Source: an uncultured Lachnospiraceae bacterium (GTDB lineage Bacteria > Bacillota > Clostridia > Lachnospirales > Lachnospiraceae). From it: a stretch of DNA of 5,695 nt. Both the position numbers and the translations under genes were made by a program. Below the pieces are notes generated by a model. It was not told the DNA's origin, did no database searches, and saw only the letters and a list, made by a program, of their open reading frames with translations. The DNA lies in contig CAMWKA010000141.1 of NCBI GenBank assembly GCA_947174725.1, positions 1 through 5,695 of the forward strand. The letters are read 5' to 3'. Each line of letters starts with the position of its first letter. The stretch's first letter is position 1. Of this stretch, positions 1-5,239 are shown in pieces.

Positions 1-97
1 CTTCCTGCATTGTAGGCCATGCTGCGCCAAGCAGGGAGTCTGGGAGGCCTAAGCTGATAAAAGCCAGATATATTAATGACAACAGTAAGAGATACAT
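1..97 (-). CDS. MFS transporter, N-terminal fragment (runs off left edge)
   Basis: Read on the minus strand from ATG at 97, this gives 32 complete codons with no stop before the window edge. The protein begins MYLLLLSLIYLAFISLGLPD and continues with SLLGAAWPTMQE. A hydrophobic first helix followed by the LGLPDSLLGAAWP signature is typical of major facilitator superfamily permeases of Clostridia (the sugar/drug type often annotated only as MFS transporter), which act in the cytoplasmic membrane. A GGAGG Shine-Dalgarno (minus strand, 108-104) sits 6 nt before the ATG and fixes this start. An ATG at 110 is out of frame and overlaps the ribosome binding site. The gene is divergent from the alcohol dehydrogenase at 208 and has its own promoter at 146-173. 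The substrate cannot be judged from 32 residues; the family call rests on the signature and the hydrophobic profile. Confidence 0.82.
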   Translation of the reverse strand, partial: MYLLLLSLIYLAFISLGLPDSLLGAAWPTMQE

Positions 98-125
98 AGG
101 TTTCCTCCATAAAAATTTTTGGCTA

Positions 126-153
126 TTGACTTTCCAGTGATTTCCATTATAAT
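126..153 (+). promoter_or_regulatory. Sigma-A-type promoter for the dehydrogenase pair
   Basis: TTGACT (126-131, 5 of 6 matches) and TATAAT (148-153, 6 of 6) are separated by 16 nt. The predicted start is near 160, giving a leader of roughly 48 nt before the ATG at 208. This should drive the alcohol and aldehyde dehydrogenase genes, as no other good promoter was seen before 1459. The -10 box is shared with the promoter on the other strand. Confidence 0.78.
131..146. repeat. Direct repeat TTTCCA x2 at 10-bp period (possible operator)
   Basis: TTTCCA occurs at 131-136 and again at 141-146, exactly one DNA helical turn apart, inside the -35/-10 spacer of the plus-strand promoter. Same-face direct repeats of this kind can be a protein binding site, but two hexamers in AT-rich DNA may also be chance. 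No regulator gene is visible in the window. Confidence 0.3.
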
Positions 154-173
154 CAAACAAGATTTATTTTCAA
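146..173 (-). promoter_or_regulatory. Sigma-A-type promoter for the minus-strand MFS gene
   Basis: On the minus strand, TTGAAA (plus-strand 168-173, 5 of 6 matches to TTGACA) is followed after 16 nt by TATAAT (plus-strand 146-151, 6 of 6). Transcription would start near 139 and give a leader of about 40 nt before the ATG at 97. The -10 box overlaps the -10 box of the opposite promoter, because ATTATAAT (146-153) is its own reverse complement. Base matches were read directly; activity is inferred. Confidence 0.7.
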
Positions 174-207
174 GAGACATCGTAAGATTTTGAAATGGAG
201 ATTAATT

Positions 208-1404
208 ATGAACCCGATGAAAAAACTGTATTGCCGTATCTTTCAAACGGTATTTCGCATTGCACTTCCCGTATTGCCTTACCGCAATCCCGATATTCTG
301 CACCATGTGAAGGATATTTCATCAGTGCTGTCTGCCAAGAGACTACATAAGCCGCTGCTGGTAACTGACGCACCGGTGCGGAATCTTGGACTGACGAAGG
401 AACTGGAGGATATTCTGGAGGAAAGCGGTCATGGCGCGGTTGTTTATGATGGGACACAGCAGAACCCGACTTCAGCCATGGTTGCGGAGGCATTAGGACT
501 TTACAGGGAACATTCCTGCGACTGTATTATCGCTTTTGGCGGCGGTTCGGCGATGGACTGTGCCAAAGCGGTGGGCGCCTGCGTTGCATATCCGAAGAAA
601 AGCCTTAAGCAGCTGGCAGGCATCCTTAAGGTAGTAAAGAAAACGCCGGTCATTTTTGCAGTTCCGACGACTGCGGGAACAGGCAGCGAGACGACGCTTG
701 CCGCCGTTATCGTTGACGAGCAGACCAGACATAAATATGTGATCAATTCTTTTCCGCTGATTCCGTCTTATGCGGTATTGGATCCGGTAGTGATCCGTTC
801 GCTGCCGGCGTCTGTCGCTGCGACAACAGGCATGGACGCTTTGACCCATGCCATTGAAGCATATATCGGAAGATCTGTGACGAAGGAAACCGGCAGGGAT
901 GCCAGAAAAGCAGTTAAACTGATATTTGCCAATATTAAAGCAGCTGCCGCACATGAATCGGTGGAAGCGGAGAGAGCCATGCTTTCGGCTGCCCATTATG
1001 CGGGAAGAGCATTCACACGTTCTTATGTAGGTTATATCCATGCGGTGTCCCATTCGCTGAGCGGGAAGTATAACATGCCCCATGGTCTGGTCAACGCAGT
1101 GCTGTTGCCGATCGTGTTGGAAATGTACGGTCCCTGCGTCTATAAAAGACTGGCGCAGCTTGCTGTATGCGCGGAACTTGGAACAAGCGCGGAATCGGAA
1201 GAAGAGCTTGCCAAAAAGATGATTCGTGCAATTTACAGTTTAAATGAACAGCTGGGGATCCCCGGAAAACTGGAAGGAATCAAAGAGGAAGATATTGACA
1301 GTCTCGCTGCATATGCGGATAAGGAGGCTAATCCTTTGTATCCGGTGCCTATTCTTTGGGATAAGAAGCAGTTGAAAGAGATTTACCGTAAGGTTATGGC
1401 GTGA
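208..1404 (+). CDS. Iron-containing alcohol dehydrogenase
   Basis: A 398-residue group III (Fe-dependent) alcohol dehydrogenase, a cytoplasmic enzyme that interconverts alcohols and aldehydes with NAD(P)H. The nucleotide-binding motif GGGSAMDCAK lies at residues 111-120 and PTTAGTGSE at 153-161. The four metal ligands of the family are all present: Asp210 and His214 in GMDALTH, His278 in HAVSH, and His292 in MPHG. The 14-residue gap between the last two equals that between His263 and His277 of E. coli FucO. Start: GGAG at 197-200 is 7 nt before ATG 208; an in-frame TTG at 190 would give a 404-residue product but lies upstream of this site. The first 30 residues form a hydrophobic, basic segment (KKLYCRIFQTVFRIALPVLP) ahead of the usual fold. 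The gene is first in an operon with the aldehyde dehydrogenase at 1459. Family is certain; substrate and cofactor choice are unknown. Confidence 0.95.
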   Translation: MNPMKKLYCRIFQTVFRIALPVLPYRNPDILHHVKDISSVLSAKRLHKPLLVTDAPVRNLGLTKELEDILEESGHGAVVYDGTQQNPTSAMVAEALGLYREHSCDCIIAFGGGSAMDCAKAVGACVAYPKKSLKQLAGILKVVKKTPVIFAVPTTAGTGSETTLAAVIVDEQTRHKYVINSFPLIPSYAVLDPVVIRSLPASVAATTGMDALTHAIEAYIGRSVTKETGRDARKAVKLIFANIKAAAAHESVEAERAMLSAAHYAGRAFTRSYVGYIHAVSHSLSGKYNMPHGLVNAVLLPIVLEMYGPCVYKRLAQLAVCAELGTSAESEEELAKKMIRAIYSLNEQLGIPGKLEGIKEEDIDSLAAYADKEANPLYPVPILWDKKQLKEIYRKVMA

Positions 1405-1458
1405 TTGAAAACTTTGATGTCCGGCATGCCTTATGATGGATAGCGTGGAGAGAGTATT

Positions 1459-2829
1459 ATGGAAGCACAGGAATTGTTGAATCAGCAAAAGAAATATTTT
1501 GAAAGCGGCGCGACGTTGAAGGTATCCGCACGTAAGGAGGCGCTTCGCCGCCTGCGGGATGCAATCACGAATTATGAGGACGCTTTGTGCAAAGCGCTTT
1601 TTCAGGATCTGGGAAAAAGCCGTTATGAAAGCTATATGTGCGAGATCGGTCTGGTAAAGAGCGAGATTTCGTATATGCTGCGTAACGTCGGCAGTTACGC
1701 CCGTGAAAAAAATGTACCTACGCCGCTTGTGAATTTTATCAGCAGAAGTTATGTAAAACCTTCACCTTACGGCTGTGTGCTGATCATGAGCCCGTGGAAT
1801 TATCCGTTCCTGCTGACGATCACTCCCTTAGTAGACGCGCTGGCGGCAGGCAATACGGCGGTGCTGAAACCAAGCGCGTATTCGCCTCATACGTCTTTAG
1901 CGATCAAGGAAATGATAGAAAGCTGCTTTTCGCAGGAATATGTTGCTGTTGTGACCGGAGGCAGAGCGGAAAATCAATGTCTTCTGGAGATGCAGTTTGA
2001 TTATATTCTGTTTACGGGAAGTACGTCAGTGGGCCGTGAAGTGGCGGCAAAGGCGGCTGCCCGCCTGATTCCGGTGACGCTGGAGCTGGGTGGTAAGAGT
2101 CCGTGTATTGTAGATCAGTCTGCGGATATTGCGCTTGCGGCTAAGCGGATTGTATTTGGTAAGTATATCAACTGCGGACAGACATGTGTTGCGCCGGATT
2201 ATATCTACTGTGATGCCACTGTCAGGGACAGATTGATCGGGGAACTGAAAAAACAGATCAAAGCCCAGTACGGCGAGCATCCGCTGGAAGATGACCATTA
2301 CGGAAAAATCATTAACGAAAAACATTTTGACCGACTATGCCGGCTTCTGGATAAGGATAAGACGGTGATCGGTGGGGAGTGCAGCAGGGAGAGCATGCAG
2401 ATCGCGCCCACCGTTATGGATGGTGTATCGTGGGAAGATCCGGTGATGGGAGAGGAGATATTCGGTCCGATTCTGCCTGTCCTAACCTATGAGAATCTGG
2501 AAGAAGTGGTCACACGGCTTCGTTCCATGCCTGCTCCTCTGGCGTTATATCTTTTCTCATCCAAGCGGAAAAATATTTCTTATGTGACGCAGCGTATTCT
2601 TTTTGGCGGCGGCTGTATCAATGACACGCTGGTTCATCTGGCTACCAGTTCGATGGGATTTGGCGGCGTCGGGGCAAGCGGCATGGGTGCATATCATGGA
2701 AAAAGAGGATTTGATACCTTTACGCACTACAAGAGTATCCTGGATAAGAAGACATACCTGGATCTGCCGTTGCGTTATCGCCCATACGGTAACTTCAAGG
2801 ATTTCATTATCAGAATGTTTGTGAATTAA
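1459..2829 (+). CDS. Class 3-type aldehyde dehydrogenase
   Basis: A 456-residue NAD(P)-dependent aldehyde dehydrogenase of the ALDH3 type (mammalian ALDH3 / Bacillus YwdH group), which oxidises aldehydes to carboxylates. Visible elements are SPWNYPF at 111-117 with oxyanion-hole Asn114, LKPS with Lys137, the nucleotide motif FTGSTSVG at 185-192, general base Glu209 in ELGGKSP, nucleophile Cys243 in NCGQTCVAP, and EEIFGP with Glu333. As I recall it, N114/E209/C243/E333 is the numbering of rat class 3 ALDH, so the spacing is fully conserved. The short length, without the N-terminal extension of about 50 residues seen in classes 1 and 2, also fits. GGAG at 1447-1450 is 8 nt before the ATG. The 54-bp gap from the alcohol dehydrogenase holds no terminator or promoter, so the two are probably co-transcribed and act in sequence on one alcohol/aldehyde. 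The C-terminus ends in a mixed basic/hydrophobic tail without an evident membrane anchor. Confidence 0.95.
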   Translation: MEAQELLNQQKKYFESGATLKVSARKEALRRLRDAITNYEDALCKALFQDLGKSRYESYMCEIGLVKSEISYMLRNVGSYAREKNVPTPLVNFISRSYVKPSPYGCVLIMSPWNYPFLLTITPLVDALAAGNTAVLKPSAYSPHTSLAIKEMIESCFSQEYVAVVTGGRAENQCLLEMQFDYILFTGSTSVGREVAAKAAARLIPVTLELGGKSPCIVDQSADIALAAKRIVFGKYINCGQTCVAPDYIYCDATVRDRLIGELKKQIKAQYGEHPLEDDHYGKIINEKHFDRLCRLLDKDKTVIGGECSRESMQIAPTVMDGVSWEDPVMGEEIFGPILPVLTYENLEEVVTRLRSMPAPLALYLFSSKRKNISYVTQRILFGGGCINDTLVHLATSSMGFGGVGASGMGAYHGKRGFDTFTHYKSILDKKTYLDLPLRYRPYGNFKDFIIRMFVN

Positions 2830-2845
2830 TTTAAAAATAACGTTG

Positions 2846-2867
2846 CTCTTTGCCGCCGGGTAAAGAG
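2846..2867 (+). other. GC-capped hairpin without T-run
   Basis: CTCTTTGCC pairs with GGTAAAGAG (9 bp including one G-T pair) around a GCCG loop. It is not followed by a T-run, so it is not an intrinsic terminator alone. It lies 6 nt before the left arm of the terminator at 2874. It may protect the 3' end of the dehydrogenase mRNA or be part of a leader for the next gene. The fold was found by eye. Confidence 0.5.
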
Positions 2868-2873
2868 ATCATA

Positions 2874-2926
2874 CGTCAGACTTTCTATCGTTAGGCCATA
2901 GAAGATAGAAGGGTCTGGCGTTTTTT
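2874..2926 (+). terminator. Intrinsic terminator after the dehydrogenase operon
   Basis: Left arm 2874-2889 (CGTCAGACTTTCTATC) pairs with right arm 2904-2920, giving 16 bp with two G-T pairs and one bulged G. The loop is 14 nt, and six T residues follow at 2921-2926. There is no T-run on the opposite strand, so it acts in the plus direction only. It ends 45 nt after the start of the apical loop and only 7 nt before the MATE Shine-Dalgarno at 2934, so it may also work as a conditional terminator for that gene. Confidence 0.85.
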
Positions 2927-2947
2927 GTGCTAAAGGAGGAAGTTCGG

Positions 2948-4222
2948 ATGGAGAAAAAAGCATTGCTAAAGCTATTTATACGATATGTTATCTTGAATAT
3001 ATGTGGTATGATCGGTTTGTCCTGTTACATACTTGCAGATACTTTTTTTATTTCGAGAGGGTTAGGAGCCAATGGTCTTGCAGCGCTTAATCTTGCGATT
3101 CCGGTATATAGTTTTGTTCACGGAAGCGGTTTAATGTTGGGAATGGGAGGGGCTACCAAATACGCTATCTATATGGGGCAAAGAGAATCCGAAAAGGCAG
3201 ATGGGAGCTATTCAAATGTCATGTATGCCATGGCGGTGTTGTCTGTAATTTTTGTTATCATGGGTGTTTTCTTTTCGGGAAGCTTAGCCGGGACGTTAGG
3301 AGCTGATGAGGAAATTTTTGTTATGACAGAAACATATATCCGGGTTATTTTGCTTTTCTCTCCGGTATTTATAATGAATGATAGTCTGCTTTGTTTTGTA
3401 AGAAATGATGGCAATCCCAAATTATCCATGGCAGCTATGCTGACGGGAAGCTTTTCAAATATTATATTAGATTATGTGTTTATTTTTCCTTTGCATATGG
3501 GGATATTCGGTGCAGTTCTGGCAACCGGCTTGGCGCCTGTTATCAGTCTTTTTGTTTTATCCGGACACTGGATTACAGGAAAAAATCAGTTTCATTTTAA
3601 GAAAGCAATGCCATCGCTGAAATTGGCAGGAAATATTATTTCATTGGGCATTCCTGCCTTGATTACAGAGGTTGCTTCCGGAATTGTCATGATCATTTTT
3701 AATGCCATCATTTTAAGGCTGCAGGGTAAAATTGGGGTTGCAGCTTATGGTGTTGTAGCTAATTTATCACTTGTTGTTACCTCGGTATATACAGGTATAG
3801 CACAGGGAATCCAGCCGATGATGAGCAGGTTTTATGGCTATGGGGATGTAAAAAGTATAAGACAGACCCTGAAATATGCAATCAGGTTAATGCTATTGAT
3901 CTCAGGGGGGATCTATCTGTGTTTTTTAGTGTGGTCGGGTCCGGTTGTCGAATTATTCAACAATGAGCACAATATGCAGTTACAGCGGATCGCGGAAACC
4001 GGACTGACATTATATTTTACGGCAATTCCTTTTGCTGGATTTAATATTGTGATAGCTACTTATTTTACATCTATGGAGAAGGCGTTGCCGGCACAGCTTA
4101 TTTCGCTGTTAAGAGGTTTTATAATCATCATTCCCATGGCATTTTTGATGTCTTTTTTATACGGAATGAAAGGCGTGTGGCTGTCATATCCGCTTACTGA
4201 AAGCGTTGTAACCTTGGTGTGA
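2948..4222 (+). CDS. MATE-family efflux transporter, apparently truncated at the C-terminus
   Basis: A 424-residue multidrug/toxin extrusion protein of the MepA-like branch, an inner-membrane cation-coupled antiporter that exports drugs or metabolites. Diagnostic segments are the N-terminal SCYILADTFFISRGLGANGL (25-44), LNLAIPVYSF (48-57), VRNDGNPKLS (151-160), and GIAQGIQPMMSRFYGYG (283-299), the start of the second half. About eleven full membrane helices can be traced. AGGAGG at 2934-2939 is 8 nt before ATG 2948; an in-frame GTG at 2927 would place the start inside the ribosome binding region and is rejected. The TGA at 4220 falls inside what should be helix 12, and the reading frame continues with a plausible C-terminus to 4264. 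The gene is more AT-rich than the dehydrogenases (sample rows 37-42% versus 65-67% GC, hand-counted). Family is certain; the substrate is unknown, and function may be reduced. Confidence 0.92.
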   Translation: MEKKALLKLFIRYVILNICGMIGLSCYILADTFFISRGLGANGLAALNLAIPVYSFVHGSGLMLGMGGATKYAIYMGQRESEKADGSYSNVMYAMAVLSVIFVIMGVFFSGSLAGTLGADEEIFVMTETYIRVILLFSPVFIMNDSLLCFVRNDGNPKLSMAAMLTGSFSNIILDYVFIFPLHMGIFGAVLATGLAPVISLFVLSGHWITGKNQFHFKKAMPSLKLAGNIISLGIPALITEVASGIVMIIFNAIILRLQGKIGVAAYGVVANLSLVVTSVYTGIAQGIQPMMSRFYGYGDVKSIRQTLKYAIRLMLLISGGIYLCFLVWSGPVVELFNNEHNMQLQRIAETGLTLYFTAIPFAGFNIVIATYFTSMEKALPAQLISLLRGFIIIIPMAFLMSFLYGMKGVWLSYPLTESVVTLV

Positions 4223-4264
4223 ATTATATTATATTACAAGCTAAATATCAAAAAGAAGTTTTAA
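4223..4264 (+). pseudogene. In-frame continuation of the MATE gene after the TGA stop
   Basis: Directly after TGA 4220-4222 the same frame encodes IILYYKLNIKKKF and then TAA at 4262-4264. A hydrophobic run closing helix 12 followed by a lysine-rich cytoplasmic tail is how MATE proteins usually end. A full product would be 438 residues if the TGA were a sense codon; GGA (Gly) differs by one base. This supports a nonsense mutation or base-call error at 4220, but the stretch is short, so chance is not excluded. Confidence 0.55.
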
Positions 4265-4423
4265 AAAGGGGAACTATTGGTATTTTCTTGTCATCAAGCA
4301 AAAATGCATTGCGTAAAATTAGGAGTACATTTATAATAGCAATGTGGTATGCAGATGGAAGAGAAGACGTTAATTTGGGGAATTTTGTCAATCAATCCTG
4401 AGAGGCAGGTAAATTTTCTGAGT
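4265..4423. other. AT-rich intergenic region and leader of the MscS operon
   Basis: The stretch contains no convincing gene and no clear terminator for the MATE gene. An imperfect hairpin, TTTTCTTG/CAAGCAAAA, at 4283-4303 has a four-base loop and one bulge but no following T-run. The promoter at 4309-4337 gives a predicted leader of about 80 nt. Near its end CCTG (4397-4400) and CAGG (4406-4409) can pair and hold AGAGG in the loop, close to the presumed ribosome binding site of the channel gene. Confidence 0.5.
4309..4337 (+). promoter_or_regulatory. Promoter for the MscS / ABC exporter operon
   Basis: A perfect TATAAT at 4332-4337 is preceded at 17 nt spacing by TTGCGT (4309-4314, the first three bases matching the consensus). 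Transcription would begin near 4344, only about 5 nt before the ATG at 4349, which argues that the channel protein starts at a later ATG. The -35 box is weak, so an activator or another sigma factor is possible. Confidence 0.6.
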
Positions 4424-5224
4424 ATGAGTAATTGGGTGATTATTGCGATATTTATTGTTGGCGGATTGATCTTACATCAGATCGCGAATTTTATTTTTAA
4501 AGTTTTAGAAAAGAAAACGCGTTCCATGCATATCAGATTTTTTAAGAGTCTGGTCAATGTAGTGATTGCGGTTTTGACGGTTTATGCCCTTGCACAGCAG
4601 TTTGAAGTGACGAAGGAACTCAGTACGGCGCTGTTGCAGAGCGGTACGCTTTTGATTGCGCTGGTGACATTTGCCGCACAGCAGGCGTTGTCCAATGTGA
4701 TCAGTGGATTTTCACTGTCTTTTTCCAGACCTTACAGCGTTAATGATAAGATTAAGGTGGTACAGGGAGGCAGCGTTGTCGCGGAAGGCATCGTAACGGA
4801 TATTACACTGCGCCATACGATCATCAGTCAGTATAATGGAGAAAGCTGCATCGTACCGAACTCCGTTATGGATTCGTCGGTCATAACGAACACGAACTTC
4901 ACGGATAATATCGGTAATTTCATGGAGATCGAGATAACGTATGATTCGGATATCAGAAAAGCCATAGGAATCATGAAAACGATCTGTGCAGAGAATCCAT
5001 TAACGCTGAATACGATGGAAAATAATGTGTTTGTGAAAGGCTATTCCATGAACGGCATTATCTTAAAGACGACGATTTGGACAAAGACTTTAGATGAGAG
5101 TTTTCAGGCCTGCAGCGAGGTCAGGATTGCGCTGATCGAGAAATTCAGGGAAGCGCAGATTGATGTCCCGTATCAGACAGTAACTATATATACAGAGAAC
5201 GTAGAATCGTTGAAAGAGGATTAG
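4424..5224 (+). CDS. MscS-family mechanosensitive ion channel
   Basis: A 266-residue small-conductance mechanosensitive channel, an inner-membrane homo-oligomer that opens under membrane tension to release solutes in hypo-osmotic shock. Membrane helices lie at about residues 4-24, 42-58 and 68-98; the third is the pore helix with AAQQALSNVISGF. It is followed by SRPYSVNDKI (101-110), the counterpart of the usual RPF.xGD.I turn, with Asn in place of the common Gly. The beta domain shows EGIVTDITLRHTIIS and ESCIVPNSVM (140-149), typical of MscS, then the mixed alpha/beta C-terminal domain. The frame is open from ATG 4349 (291 residues), but the extra 25 residues are polar and unlike the family, and the predicted transcript starts about there. 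ATG 4424 has a rather distant AGG (4407-4409) as ribosome binding site, so the start is less certain than the family. The next gene follows by 15 bp. Confidence 0.92.
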   Translation: MSNWVIIAIFIVGGLILHQIANFIFKVLEKKTRSMHIRFFKSLVNVVIAVLTVYALAQQFEVTKELSTALLQSGTLLIALVTFAAQQALSNVISGFSLSFSRPYSVNDKIKVVQGGSVVAEGIVTDITLRHTIISQYNGESCIVPNSVMDSSVITNTNFTDNIGNFMEIEITYDSDIRKAIGIMKTICAENPLTLNTMENNVFVKGYSMNGIILKTTIWTKTLDESFQACSEVRIALIEKFREAQIDVPYQTVTIYTENVESLKED

Positions 5225-5239
5225 GAAGGGTACATTTTC

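Noticed and set aside
168..195. Inverted repeat TTTCAA/TTGAAA near the alcohol dehydrogenase start
   Set aside because: Only 6 AT-rich base pairs with a 16-nt loop; too weak to call an operator or an RBS-masking hairpin, and the left half is already explained as a -35 box.
493..1083. Minus-strand open frame of 196 codons opposite the alcohol dehydrogenase
   Set aside because: Rich in Cys, Arg and His with no domain pattern, and it lies antisense to a gene with all catalytic residues intact; a typical codon-bias shadow.
2843..2863. Tiny frame TTG CTC TTT GCC GCC GGG TAA as a leader peptide for attenuation
   Set aside because: It is only six codons, has no ribosome binding site, and its codons do not suggest a regulatory amino acid run.
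2846..2920. Tandem hairpins before a transporter gene as a mini-ykkC (guanidine-II) riboswitch
   Set aside because: That class needs two small hairpins with ACGR loops; here the loops are GCCG and a 14-nt loop.
4220..4222. TGA as a selenocysteine codon
   Set aside because: It falls in a membrane helix of a non-redox transporter, and no clear stable SECIS-like hairpin follows immediately.
4219..4401. 60-codon open frame starting with GTG overlapping the MATE stop
   Set aside because: It has no ribosome binding site, an unremarkable composition and no recognisable motif; its start overlaps the TGA only by chance, and a promoter for the next gene lies inside it.
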